From Beta vulgaris subsp. vulgaris (Eukaryota; Streptophyta; Magnoliopsida; Caryophyllales; Amaranthaceae): DNA of 64,000 bases. Below the pieces are notes generated by a model that searched no databases, was not told the DNA's origin, and was given only the letters and a program-made list of their open reading frames with translations. The translations under genes were made by a program, and so were the position numbers. The stretch lies in the NCBI RefSeq assembly GCF_026745355.1, contig NC_079206.1, forward strand, positions 34,492,983 to 34,556,982, written 5' to 3'. How positions within the stretch are numbered: the stretch's first letter is position 1; each line of letters starts with the position of its first letter. Shown here in pieces: positions 43,980 to 55,415 of the stretch.

Positions 43980-46900
43980 CATACATCACTTTTTTTCCGA
44001 ACTTCGAATGTTTGTTGTTCTTCACCCAGTTAAAAAGCCTCTTTAAAGCATTGGTGGTAGCTTGAATGTGTAACCAGATCTTCACACCCTTCAAACATGC
44101 CTCACTTTATTTACATTGAAAAAACAAATGATTATGATATTCCACTGCATCTTTACATACTAGACACTGATCTGAGTTGCTAATTCCAATTCTGGCTAAT
44201 CCTGCAGTAGTTTGCAACCTCTCCTGTATGGCCAACCATTCAATAGATCTATGTTTAGGAATGGACAATCTATTCCATATTGCTTTAGCCCATGCCACTT
44301 CAGGTCTGCTCCCTCTGAACTTATTATACACCTCTTGTATAGAGTATTCAGATATCTCACACATCTCCCTTTTTGTATATATAAAAAAGCTTTCAATCTC
44401 TTTTTAACTCTGCAAACACTTCTCCAATACCAACTAGCTCCTGAATTAGAAGTATATTCCCACCAATTACTCCCCTTAATATATACTGCATTCACCCATC
44501 TTATCCAGACATTGTCTTTCTTACTTGCAATAGCCCACACATACTTACTAAGGCAAGCACTATTTCAAGCTATCACATCCCTAAATCCTAAACCTCAACG
44601 TGCTTTGCTCCAACAAGTATCATCCCAAGCTATAGCTCCTGCCTTATGTGTATGAATTTGACTACTCCATAGAAAGGCTCTACACACCTTTGTGACTTCA
44701 ATTAAGACTTTTTTGGGAATAATAAAAACTTGAGACCAATATCTATGCAAGCTTAAAGCACTGCATTAATGAGCAATGTTCTACCTCCATATGATAAATT
44801 TCTTGTACTCCACACTCTGATTCTAGCAACCATTTTCTCTACAATACTTTCACATTGTGCGGCAGTTATCTTGTGGAGCAGATGGGAACTCCCAAGTATC
44901 TGAATGTCATTTTGTTTCTTGTGAACCCTGATGCATCCTTTACTCTCTGGATTTCATCTTTTTTCATTCTACATGTATACACAACAGATTTATCTACATT
45001 TGCCTGTAAGACTGATGACTATGAAAATATTTTGAACGCCCTTTGCAACACATGATGAGATCATCTGTAAAACACATATGTGTTAGTTATATCTTTTTAC
45101 ATCTGGGATGAAAGTGGAATTGCTCTAACTCACTGAGCTTGTACAATATCCTATAAAGATATTCCATGCAAATCACAAAGAGGAGGTGATACATAGGATC
45201 TCCTTGCCTCAAACCTCTACTTGACTTAAAGTACCCCTTTATTTGTCCATTAATCAACATGGAGAACAATGGTGTAGATATACAGGTCATCACCATCTTA
45301 ACAAAGTGATCTGGAAAGCCAAGTTGCAGGAGCATTTCATTCAGAAATTCCCAGTTTACAGTATCATATGCTTTATGTAAATCTATCTTCATCAAACAGC
45401 CTGGACTCACTTTCTTCCTCCCATAATCACTAGGGGAAAAAAAGAAAGGGCTGCGCAGGAAGGGCTGCGCTTTTTAAAAAAGCGCAGCCCTTCACTTAGT
45501 AGGGTTGCACTTTTAAAAAAAGTGCAGCCCTTCTCCTATGTAGGGCTGCGCTTTTGAAGAAAAGCGCAGCCCTTCTTAAAAAAATTTGAAATAAAAAAGT
45601 TCGCGGGCTTCAAATATTAAGCGGGATTCGTCAAAATATATTATCCCTCATTCTCTCTCCTCTCTCACGTCCCTCCTCACTTTTCCTCCTTCTCTCACGT
45701 CCCTCCTCCCTTTCCTCCTCCTCTCTTCTCTCTCAAAAACTCCCAGAAAAGTTGCGACAAAAAGCCTGAAATGATTTGCACTAATCATGCCGACGGAGTT
45801 CGATTGCCTATTGTGATACCGTTTCGGAAGCGGAACGGGCCAACAAGTCAAACACATCGCTACGCCGTGATGTTTAGGTTTTTTAAGCTATCCGAGTTCG
45901 TTTAAGGCTCCAAATAGCCATTTTAAGTTTTTCCGATTTTTTTTTCCTTAATTATGTATTAGGGTTTTGTTTTATGTATTTAAACATTACTAGGTTAATG
46001 TTTGGAGGTAGTTCTTGTATTTTCAGATCTATAGATCTTGTATACTTCTCTTTGTTTTAATTAATGTTCTTGTATACTTCTCTTTGTTTTGATTAATGTT
46101 CTTGTATTTTCATCTTCGTTTTGTTTAATGTTCTTGTATTTTCATCTTTGTTTTTGATTAATGTTCTTGTATTTTCAGATCTATAATTTCTTCTCTTCAG
46201 TATATTAGTTTTTGTTCTTTTTTTTCATTTTCGTTTTGTTCTTTTTTTTGTTTTGGGTTTAGTATTTTCATTTTCGTTTCGTTTCTCTTCTCTTCTATAT
46301 AATTTCAGAAAATGTGAGATTATGAATAAAAAAATGTCAAAAAAAAAAAAAAAATTATATTTTTTTTGGTAGGAAGGGCTGCGCTTTTCTAGCGCAGCCC
46401 TACTTAAAAAGTAAAGGGCTGCTATTGAAAGGGCTGCTGTCAAAAAGCGCAGCCCTACAGGCCTTTTTCAGCGCAGCCCTTCTTCATTTTTCCACTAATG
46501 AATGTTTTACTATGTCCTGAATCACCATTATGTTGTTCACAATGAATCTGCCATGCACAAATCCCCCTTAATTTCCACAATGATATCAGGTAGTAGTATC
46601 TACCTCAATCTGCAATATATAACTTTTGTAATACACTTCTAAAGTGTATTGCAACAAGAGATGGGTGTGAACTCTATGACATTACTAGGACATCTAGTCT
46701 TAGGAATTAAGGTAATAGATGTATTATTTAATTTCTTAAGTAATACTCCCCTCTGTAATGTGTCTAACACTGCAACTACTACATCTTCTCTTATGATATG
46801 CCAAGCATCTTTATAAAAAAATGAACCAAATCCATCTGGTCCAGGAGCCTTGCTCCCTGGGATGGAAAATAGTGCATTTTTTACTTCATCAGTTATGTAT

Positions 46901-47100
46901 GGTGCATTCAGTCTATGTTCATCAGATACTAGTGGACCAGCTTGAACAATTCGTCCCATTGCTTCAATTCTCTGATCTACATTAGATCCCAATAGCTTCT
47001 TGTACTAAGCTACAAAAGCATTTGCTACTGAATCTGTCTTATTATTCCATTTTCCTTCTTCATCCTTGATGCTATATATCTGTTTTTCATCCTCCTTGCT
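43980..47100 (-). pseudogene. LINE copy 2 reverse transcriptase and zf-RVT region
   Basis: The RT begins with ALFSIPGSKAPGPDGFGSFF (about 46890-46830), then SITLIPKTRCPSNVIEFTPI. After the CACTA insert (46500-45428) it resumes in register with KKVSPGCLMKIDLHKAYDTVNW, GLRQGDPMYHLLFVICMEYL and related motifs. The catalytic F/Y-ADD box region is not clearly readable (about 45060). The distal part (44364-44107) has WAKAIWNRLSIPKHRSIEW and the zf-RVT motif CLVCKDAVEYHNHLFFQC. Multiple frame breaks make it nonfunctional. Confidence 0.85.
45428..46500. mobile_element. Small non-autonomous CACTA element with GGGCTGCGC palindromes
   Basis: It begins CACTAGGGGAAAAAAAGAAA and ends TTCATTTTTCCACTAATG, with 3-bp duplications AAT at 45425-45427 and 46501-46503. 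Removing it restores LINE RT coding. The left end carries three palindromes of GGGCTGCGCTTTT facing AAAAGCGCAGCCC (about 45455-45492, 45503-45535, 45541-45574), and the right end carries others (46376-46405, 46430-46480). The core has CT-rich repeats (45650-45735), a coding-like stretch (45740-45890) and five tandem ~32-bp units of TTAATGTTCTTGTATTTTCA type (about 46045-46180). No transposase is encoded. Confidence 0.9.
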
Positions 47101-47499
47101 TTGATGCTTTGATGAAATACCCTAGTATTCTCATCATCAACTATCAACCAGTCTAGCCTTGCCTTTTTCTTTAGAAAAAGAGACATATGTATCATGCTTT
47201 TCTTTATACACTTTTACTGCTCCTAATTCTGCAACTGCCAACTCTCTATCACTTTGCGTTCTGATGCATCTGTTGTTGAGCATGTATCATAGCCTGTTGA
47301 GCTTTGATTTCCTCTACTTGCAGATCATGAAACCCTCTTTTATTCAGCTCCTTCAATCTTACCTTAACTTGCTTCAGTTTCTGCATAACAATGAACATTT
47401 TTTAGCCTTGTACAAGGGTGTTCCATGCTTGCCTCACTAATTCTTAAGTAGTGTAGCTTTCTTCCACATAGTAAAATACCTTAAATTTTTTTACCATTA

Positions 47500-48320
47500 T
47501 GCTCATCCCTATACACTGAGAGTAATGTAGGGAATGATCAAATACTCCTTCATCTGGAAATTAACTTTTGCAGTGGGAAAGAGATCTTGCCATGCCAGAT
47601 TAGCAAGCATCCTGTCCAATATTGAAAACAACCTATCTTCTCGAGCTTGTTAATTATTCCATGTGAAGAAGTTGCCAGAGCATTTGATATTAGCAAGTGC
47701 ACCTGCCTCCATACACTCTTTAATATCTCTCATTTCCACCTCCCTAACCAATGAAGCAATTCTTTCATCAACATTCATGACACAATTAAAATCCCCACAT
47801 ATTAATCATGCTGCATTTGTTCTTATTCTTTTTAAATAATCTTCCCATAATGCACATCTCCCTGCCCTAGCATTATAAACATACACCATTGTACAATAGA
47901 ACCCAGATGCACCACTTCTAGGTTGTATATAGGAATGTATCAGCTGACTTGTCCCTTTGATAACTGTTATAGTGAAGCTTCCTGATTTCAAACAAGGTCT
48001 ATTCAACCTCCCTTATGGTAACTGCTATTTGATGTAAAACACCATCCTTCAAATATTCGCTGATAAAGCTTCCCTAGATTTGATTGCTTTACCTTTGTCT
48101 CCAAGAGACAAACAATGCCAATAGAAAATATATGAATATAGTCTTTCACATCTCTTTGTTTTTTAGCATTATTTGTTCCTCGAACATTCCATACTATGAT
48201 TATATCCAATTGGGATAGTGAGATATCCCTCTCCCTTGTTCCATAAATCTTCATCATCCAAAACATCTTTCCTCCCAGATTGTTGCAATACATTCCTGCC
48301 ACCCTGATTGTCTTCTGCAT
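47500..48320 (-). pseudogene. LINE copy 2 endonuclease domain (start of ORF2)
   Basis: The minus frame begins IIVWNVRGTNNAKKQRDVKDYI and has IGIVCLLETKVKQSN with the catalytic Glu-Thr-Lys (N--N, ETK motifs of AP-type endonucleases). It then has VYVYNARAGRCALWEDYL and, after a stop, CGDFNCVMNVDERI, another conserved motif. This enzyme nicks the target DNA. Frame disruptions are present near 48010 and 47805. Confidence 0.85.
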
Positions 48321-48399
48321 CCAGTAGTTCCTGAAAGGAATTTTCTATATTTGTGGCTATACACTTAGAAACTCTCAATCTAATAGGCTTCAGTGCTCG

Positions 48400-49481
48400 T
48401 TGAAAGCCATTTGGATCAATTTGCATCTCTCTACTTCGATGTTGTACTTCTTCAATAACAATAGTCTCCTTCTCCCTCACTATCTGCTCTTGTTGTACAG
48501 CATATGGAACCCATACTTTTCTTACATGTTGAGTTCTACATTCCTTGCTTTCATGCCCAAAATTACAACATACTCCACATCTAACAGGTCTCCACTCCTA
48601 TGTCACATGCACCACAACAGTCTCCCCCACTTCATTGATGAAATTAACATGACTACGAAACTCTTGATCTATATTCATCTCTACCAATATCCCTGCATAT
48701 TGGAGTTTATCCCTATTCCTCTTAGCTTCATTCCTCTTGATAGGATCACCTAATTGAGCAACAATCTTATGGAGTGATTTCTCACCCCCAATATTTCAAA
48801 GCTATCTTCAACTACACCCAGATTGAAGAGTTTTGATCTCTTCTTTTTCAAAATCCATTTCATGAGTCCAAGGCTTCACCACTAATGGTTTCTTATCAAA
48901 AAAAATAATGGCCATTCAGCACTTTATCCTTGGAATCCATCGTTGAGAATCGCACCAAATACACTCCCTTCTTCATCAATGCCACCTTAAACATTCTACA
49001 GATTCTCCTGAAAAACCCTTCCATAACTGGTATTGGAGGGTTAGCTCCCAATACGTAACATATTATAGAGGAATTCCAAAAGGAAATTTGATCCTGAATA
49101 TCCTATAGATCAATTTTCACAGGAACTACATTCTCCTTCAAAACTTCATTTTCAATATCAACATCAATATGTTTGATAGAATGACTCAGCAAGTTATTTT
49201 GCAGGATTTAAAACTGGAATAGGATCTCCACTTCGATGAATAGATTGCAGCCACTCATTACACATATGTTGAACTTCAAATTGTTGCTTCAGGTGTTGAA
49301 CAAATGACTTTTAAGTTAGGATTTCACCTATCCCTAATCTAAAATCCAAGGCTTCTACTCCTAGAATCTCATCCATGGAACGAGTCCTTAATGCTTGAGA
49401 CTCTGACATTCGACCCTTAGCTTTCGTTGTGTGCTTGCGATCATTTGCACCTTGAGATTTTCCACCCGCCTTTCTTGTCAT
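48400..49481 (-). pseudogene. LINE copy 2 ORF1 (gag-like, zinc knuckle)
   Basis: Translation from the ATG at 49481 gives a basic start (MTRKAGGKSQGAND), then RSMDEILGVEALDFRLG. Frames further on contain DUF4283-like remnants and, near 48580-48530, a CCHC zinc knuckle (RCGVCCNFGHESKEC). The last section (48480-48310) reads VQHRSREMQIDPNGFQRAL. Stops (about 49320) and frame changes inactivate it. ORF1 proteins bind LINE RNA. Confidence 0.75.
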
Positions 49482-49760
49482 GGTGACTGTGCACGATATG
49501 CACCGAGAGAAACTTGGAGAGAAAGTTTCTCAAGAGAAGCTCATCTTTTTTTATCTCTAATCCTTGTCCACGTGTAAGGTTGTGATGATCCTAAAATAAG
49601 GAAGGTTCTCTTCAGTTTTTCCTATTAGTTGACGGCGTCTAATGTTGTCGGACTAGTCATCGAACTAACCTCAAGCTTCATGTAATTGTCGCATCTTGAT
49701 ATAGCTATGACGGACATAAGGGATACATGTTTCCTATCGTACGTGGGTACGAGCCACACA

Positions 49761-49772
49761 ACTCGCCCCCCT
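49761..49772 (-). promoter_or_regulatory. Polypurine tract of gypsy copy 3
   Basis: On the minus strand AGGGGGGCGAGT lies immediately before the LTR start TGTGTGGC, the expected site for priming plus-strand DNA synthesis. Confidence 0.65.
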
Positions 49773-50448
49773 ACAACATTGGGGGTCTTGACTGTCAGTG
49801 ATGTTATTTTGGACGCGGGTGAATGTAGCGTGCTAGGTGAGTTTCCCTACTATGCCACGTGGCAGCTTGGGGAGTTACAAAATTCAAATAAATGGAATAA
49901 TTACTTCTACCAAAACTCGCCCATTTTCTTTATTAGGATAAGTCATGCGTGTGACAGTTGGCAAAGATCTGAATAGGGAGTTCAAGGGGCCTTTCATCCC
50001 ATCGATCCATTTGATGGTCTATATAGGACAAAGTCGTGCTTCTTATATTTGTTATGTCCTTCCTTCAACTTCTTCCTCTTCTTTCCATAGTTTTCTCTTG
50101 GCATTTTGCAAGCTCTTTCTTCATAATCGTACGTCAAATTGCTCAGAAGTTTACAAGAAGATTCATTCATCACTTTCCCGGTCTGAATTTAACCAACCGT
50201 TAACGGTTTCTTTTACTAGGTATCTGTGAGAGTTTGAGGTTCGTATCTTCCGGAACATTCTCCAGTAAAGGTTTCATCTTTTACTAAGTTATTTGCTCGC
50301 AATTCCTTTGGACATTACTTTTAGTAGGACTTTTTGGGCTGTTGAAGTGCTTTTACTTTACTCTAGCGACGGTTTGACTTCCCTTTATATTGAAGTACTC
50401 CTTTTCCCCCATTTTTTCTTGCCTAAGTTCTTCTCTTTTTGCATGAGA

Positions 50449-51550
50449 AATGTCAGACCACTCTAATAGGGAAAAAACTCTAAGTGACATGTTTATGATC
50501 GAGAGTGACCCTTCTTCCCCTTCATCTCCTAGCAAAAACTCTTCGTCTGCGTCTAGCGATAAAGAATAAAAACTAGGCCTTTGGCTAACATTCCCCTTAC
50601 TGATGAGAGGGAGAGAGAGAATTGAGATCGAAGTTTCTTGACGACCGTTGAACACCTAAGCAATAGAATTTAATTGAACAATTTTTATCCACTAATTAAA
50701 TAGGGATAAACATACGCTAAGAGAGTTAAGACACCAAATTCTAAGCTAGGAAGACCATAAGGAATCGACCTCCAGATGCTAGTCTCACACTTGATGTCCC
50801 TCCCCTAAGAGAGTATGATTGGTTACATAGCCTAGCATTGATTTAGGTGATGACAAATATTCAATTGCAACAATTATGAAGGCCAGTGACCAATATGTCT
50901 ACCAGCGTCGCGACACCCTACGGCCCATCCCCCCACATTACTAGTGATGCGATGGATATTAATCCTGCAACTCAGAACATGTGTAACATTTACTGAGAGG
51001 GGAGTATGTGTCGTTGCTTCAGAGGATAGGCACGAGATAATTCCAGATTGTGAAAAACCAATGTTTACCAACTATATCGCCGCCAACAAATTATTGTAGT
51101 GGTACTCATTCCATTTTGATGATGGTATGCGTGAGGACGCCATAAACTGGGGTTACTTTAGAATGGGGAGGTGCTTTAAAAGTTTTTCGACGGCTATAGT
51201 TTAGTGTTGCGTCGTAAGGGCACTCTCGTCATGGACTATCCTTACGTTCATGTGGTGGTATAAACACTCACTATTTCGAGTTAAGCTGAGGTTTCCTTTA
51301 GATCGCACTCTTGTTACGAACGAAGGCCTTTAACGTTTGTTTGACCTAGTTGATTCCATTAGTCGTCAAAACCTAACATTATAGCATACCTTTGGTTGTG
51401 CCGCTTTTAATAGTTTCCTTAGAGTCTGAATTTACTTTGGTTCTTGCATTGGGTCAAAAATCTAGGTCGTCAAAAGAGAAGGGTTGGCGGTCCTTGATTG
51501 ATTCGAGTTCACCAAACTACTACGCTTTATGTGTTTATATATTTAAGAGT
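50449..51550 (+). pseudogene. Probable antisense ORF of gypsy copy 3
   Basis: An ATG at 50449 starts MSDHSNREKTLSDMFMIESD followed by a Ser-rich acidic stretch that stops at about 50568. This resembles the N-termini of Tat antisense ORFs. After unrelated or damaged sequence, about 51040-51420 reads in mixed frames MFTNYIAANKLLWYSFHFDD, EDAINWGYF, YKHSLFRVKLRFPLDRTLV and AFNSFLRV, a pattern like the Transposase_28-type domain. It lies beside the 3' LTR of a minus-oriented element and on the opposite strand, as expected. Degradation is heavy, so the assignment is tentative. Confidence 0.5.
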
Positions 51551-52340
51551 CAATAGTGAAGGAAACCAATAAATAATGTAGGCTCCCGATAGGGAGAGGT
51601 TCTCTTGAAGTCGTTGTTCAAGATTTACACATAAGATCACACTATAGTTCATTTTAGAGTTAACAACTCTATAACAAGATCAAAGCTCACTATTTCATTC
51701 AACAACAAGACCTACCCACCTAAATATGAATACGTTAAGCGTATTTATAGGATAAGTACAATAGCTAAGAGTCTTAAAGTAACAAAGAAATAACATAAAC
51801 CCCTAAACTAAGGCAACTGAAATTGTTGGTTGGGTACACTTTAAAAAAAATGGAAGCTTCTTTGCTATTGGATGCTTGGAAACAATTTGTAACCAGTAGG
51901 AAGCTTTCATACACTTGAAGATTCCTCCAACCACGAAAAGAATTCATTGAAATGCTGCAAAACATCTTTTACCCACATTAGACCAAAAAGGGGATGCATA
52001 CACGCCTGTTTGTTATCTTTTGTTACTCAGCAAATAGGGAGCTCTCCTAGCTAGGAAGGAAGGCTTGGAATTCGCTCAAACTAAGCAAGTAGCTTAACCA
52101 CATCCACTACTCGGCTGGGAGCTTGTTTCCCCTTGCTTTACACGTCCAAATTGTTTCTTAAACTAAGAAAATTACAACCAGTATTACAAAATCGAAACTC
52201 ACAAAAGCTGATTTAGGACCTAACTAACTAATAAACATAATTAGTGAAACCAAAAGCATGTTTAGAACTAAATAAACACTAATTAGCATCAAGAACCTCA
52301 AGCACACACCTCACTGCCATCCATGGGCAGCTGCTTCTAA
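51551..52340. other. Unassigned sequence, possibly a solo LTR
   Basis: No coding potential. Composition and short words resemble LTR sequence, but no boundaries or second copy were found in the window. Confidence 0.3.
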
Positions 52341-52690
52341 CTAGGGGTGTTCATAAGTATTCGATCCGTGATCAGATCAATCCGATCCGATTTTTCGAAT
52401 ATCCGATCCACTTTTTTAGTTTTCGGATACTTCCGATGGGATATCCTAAAATTTTCGAATCGAATACGGGTTGGAGTTTTTCATTTCAGATATCAGATCG
52501 GAAATATCCGTTTTCAAGGCCGGATATTCGAAATATTCGATGATCCAATCCGAAACTTTTTTTATGAAATTTTTCCTTTGAAAATTTCATTTTTTTTATT
52601 TTTGGATATCCGATGATCCTATCTGAAAATTTCGAATATCTGATCTTTAAATTTTCGGATAGCATTTTTCATGATACTAATCCGTAATTT
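52341..52690. mobile_element. hAT-like element end (CTAGGGGTG terminus)
   Basis: It starts CTAGGGGTGTTCATAAG, followed by dense ATATCCGAT / GATCCGAT words in both orientations up to about 52640. CTAGGGGTG-type termini with such subterminal repeats are characteristic of plant hAT elements. The right end and duplication are not resolved. Confidence 0.55.
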
Positions 52691-53127
52691 AGCCGGTAAA
52701 CCCTTTTTCGAAATACTAATGCCGGTAAACATCATAAGCGACCAGTGGCTTTAGCCGGTAGGAATGTTGAACGACACACAGATTCGAAAGATGCGTACCT
52801 TTACTAAGGAAGGGAGCCAGTTGCAAAGGCAATTAGATGAGAGTATGAAGAACATATCTTGGAGATATAGGAGATTGATAACTCTAAGGATGAAGTTCAG
52901 GGTCATTCCTATCGAGAGTACATCACGAACGTTGTTAGTAACTACTCGGCTGGTGGACCCCTGCTGATAAAGCGAAAGCTCTCTCCATTGGTGTCAGAAA
53001 TTGTAAATCGTCCCATGACACAAATCAAAATGTCGTCATGCACGTATGATGCCAATTCTAATCTTGATGACCATATCGCGGCATATGAGGGACACATGTA
53101 TTTATACACTCAGTTGGACACTATCTA

Positions 53128-53561
53128 CTAGGGGTGAGCACAACCGGGTACCCGGTAGAATTTCATAGACCCGGACCCAGTGGGTATTTAAAATCTGGAA
53201 TTGGAATTGAAATTGGTCCAACCGGGTCCTAAATTTTTGGACCCACACCCGGAACCGCTGGGTGCCAGATCCAGAATTGGGTACCCAGTTGTAAGTTTAA
53301 CAACATACTAATTTGGGCCAATTGAGCTATAAAATTCAAAAAATAAAAATAAATGGGCCTAAAGGCCTACTAACTAGAAAGTACTACTAGTTAAATGGGC
53401 CTAAATGCCATTTTCACAACAAACATTCAAAGTTAATACACTACAAACATCATAAATTAAACAACTAAATCCACAATACATAATAAATTACAATTTTTAC
53501 AAGTCTCAAGTTACAAGAGCACAAAAGTTGCAAAGTCTCACAAAACACACTTTGTAAAGAT
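53128..53561. mobile_element. hAT-like insertion in gag of gypsy copy 4
   Basis: It starts CTAGGGGTGAGCACAACCGG and is flanked by 8-bp near-duplicates ACTATCTA (53120-53127) and AGTATCTA (53562-53569), consistent with a hAT insertion. The left part is rich in GGGTACCCGG and CCGGGT words. The right end lacks a clear inverted terminus. Removing it restores the gag reading. Confidence 0.6.
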
Positions 53562-54082
53562 AGTATCTAGTGTGATGCTAGTCCTTCCCTGATCAGATTA
53601 CTTAGACATAGTTTAGGAGTATTAAGCCTGGTAATACCTCTCACTTCTCTCAGCTGTCATTAATGATTAATACTCATTTTGTGAGCAATGGCATCATGAG
53701 AGCATTACTGGAGAATTATTGTCAACCAATTAGGGAGAAACAGAGTGTCCTCGCGATTTCATAGATCGTTTTAATGTAGAAGCAGTCACTATTCCTCGTC
53801 TGCAACAGGACGTTGAAGTTCTTGCCTTGATGATATGGTTGAAAGAAGGATCAGTGGTGAACACTTTAATAAGGCCGTGAGAAATTAGCATTGGGAGCTC
53901 AAGAAGAGGAAAGAAGCCAAGCGGAAAAAAAGAGAAGGGTCGGGACAATGATCGTGGTCAATATGAGAAGAGATTGGAGTCTAACATGGTTAAGAAGGGG
54001 AATGAACATAATCACGGAGACTGGGGCAAAAGTGACCAAAGGGGAAGCTTGATGAATATACACAGTTGACAACATCGAGAGC

Positions 54083-54135
54083 CCAAATACTCATCACAAT
54101 GAATAAGAATATTCTTATTCATTGTGAGTATTTGG
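54083..54135. repeat. Near-perfect foldback palindrome in gag of copy 4
   Basis: The arms CCAAATACTCATCACAATG... and ...CATTGTGAGTATTTGG pair over ~25 bases with a single 3-base bulge and no loop, centred on AATATT at about 54110. It would form a strong hairpin. Confidence 0.9.
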
Positions 54136-54379
54136 AAGTGTCCGAAGCAAATGTTTCACAAAAATGGTGATAAGAGTAAGTGGTGCGATTTAAATGGGGA
54201 TCACAGACATTTAACTAAGGATGGAAGACACTTGAAGGATAATTTAGAGGACCTGATAAGAAGAAGATACTTCACTCAGTGTAAATCAAGCAATCAGAAT
54301 CTTCAGTCGTGTTTAGGGAAATTCACGTCATCAGTGATAGTCCCATTCATGACGGCAGTATGAATGGAGCCAAAGCAAG

Positions 54380-54985
54380 CATGAAACAAGTCAAGCCCCC
54401 CGTTGAAATCGCACTACTTACTCTTAGAGTCTATAATTAGAATCTGCAATGGAGAAAGCCGCCAGTAGAATCGGACATGTATTTGACATTGGAGGATGCA
54501 AAGCATGTTGGTTATCCTCATGATGACCCTCTAGTTGTCACCCTGAAAGTTTCAAACTACATAATCCATATAATTCTAATCGATGGAGGAAGCTCAACAA
54601 ACATACTATTCTTATCGACCATTGAAAAACTGACGATCGGTCAAGAGCGCCTAGAGCCTGTTCACTACCAAGTGATAGGGTTCACATGAGCATCAGTGGT
54701 CCTTCAGAGGGGTATGTAGCTGCCGGTCATAGTGGGTGAAAATGAGGAAGCTAGGGATGTGATGGTAGAGTTTCTTTTGGTGGACGTGCCAAGAGCATAC
54801 AATGCAATAGTGGAACAATTGTTTCTTTATGATGTCCAGGGAGTTGTATCTACTTATCATTTAACAATATTATATGTATCCAACCAGGGTACAACAACAA
54901 AGGTAAAAGGCAATCAGGACACGACCAAATCGTGTTATCTGACAGCTCTAAACCGACTAGCAAGGAGAACCCCAGCAGAATAGTT
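54380..54985 (+). pseudogene. Aspartic protease region of gypsy copy 4
   Basis: Frame 54477-54689 contains LEDAKHVGYPHDDPLVVTLK and the active-site motif IILIDGGSSTNILF (about 54570-54610), the Tat-type DGGSS. After a stop the next frame (54732-54983) has EEARDVMVEFLLVDVPRAYN, the flap/dimer region, and a linker ending QDTTKSCYLTALN. Stops at 54687 and 54717 break it. Confidence 0.82.
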
Positions 54986-54999
54986 GGGTCCGCCAACAC

Positions 55000-55410
55000 G
55001 AAAGGAGCAAAGAGCCAAATAGAAAGCATTAACGTGCGAAGAGGACCCTGTAAATAAATGAGAAAATGATGGAAATAACTATGCACGAATTGGAGGCCAG
55101 GCACGATGATACGCGAAGGCCTAAGCTTGATGGAGAATCTAAACAGGAGTTGCTAGGTGAAGATCCAACAAGGACGGCCACTGTCGGGACAGATTTGGAC
55201 CCAGAGGTCAAAGTCAACCTAGTGACTCTACTTTGAGAGGATGAGATGTCTTGAATAGACCCATCGTGATGGTACATCTTCTGAATGCTGACAGTGCAGT
55301 GCGCCCTAACAAAGCCATTAAGGATGAAGTAGATAAACTATTGGTAGCTGACTTCTTTAAAACTTGTGATTATCTAGAGTGGTTGTACAATGTGTTTATG
55401 GTGAAAAAAG
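55000..55410 (+). pseudogene. Reverse transcriptase of gypsy copy 4, N-terminal part
   Basis: Frames carry the RT leader and, at about 55310-55410, NKAIKDEVDKLLVADFFKTC and VFMVKKAN, the fingers. The coding is cut at 55415 by the pol-less element and continues at 62842. Confidence 0.78.
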
Positions 55411-55415
55411 CTAAT
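55411..55415 (+). repeat. 5-bp target duplication CTAAT (left)
   Basis: CTAAT lies directly before the left LTR and again at 62837-62841 directly after the right LTR. Confidence 0.95.

Larger units (their letters stand above)
43655..49552 (-). mobile_element. Full-length plant L1 LINE (copy 2)
   Basis: It spans 5.9 kb on the minus strand with a 16-bp perfect target duplication and a terminal poly-A (poly-T at 43655-43668). The 5' end starts just before ORF1 (ATG at 49481). ORF1, endonuclease, RT and the C-terminal zf-RVT region are all recognisable in order. A 1.07-kb CACTA element (45428-46500) interrupts the RT. Being full length is unusual for a plant LINE insertion. Confidence 0.94.
43374..49760 (-). 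repeat. Gypsy LTR (copy 3, minus) split by a LINE
   Basis: LTR sequence occupies 43374-43654 and 49569-49760, about 473 bp without the insert. Termini are TGTGTAGG at left and AGCCACACA at right, i.e. TGTGTGGCT...CCTACACA in element orientation. A minus-strand TATA box (CTATAAATAG) lies at about 43608-43618, and U5-like sequence follows to the left. Directly to the right is the minus-strand polypurine tract AGGGGGGCGAGT (plus 49761-49772), so this is the 3' LTR of a minus-oriented element. A 5-bp duplication cannot be checked. Confidence 0.72.
52764..54360 (+). pseudogene. gag of gypsy copy 4
   Basis: The start is heptad-rich (EGSQLQRQLDESMKN). About 52979-53127 reads SPLVSEIVNRPMTQIKMSS and DDHIAAYEGHMYLYTQLDTI. 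It is broken by a 434-bp insertion (53128-53561) and resumes with frames giving INTHFVSNGIMRALLENYCQ and REKQSVLAISDRFN (about 53650-53780). The zinc-binding tail at 54170-54280 has KWCDLNGDHRHLTKD and HLKDNLEDLIRRRYF. A foldback at 54083-54135 lies just before it. Frameshifts are frequent. Confidence 0.78.

Noticed and set aside
53128..53561. A SINE instead of a hAT-like insertion
   Set aside because: No A/B boxes or poly-A tail were seen, while the CTAGGGGTG start and 8-bp near-duplicates fit hAT better, although the right end is unclear.
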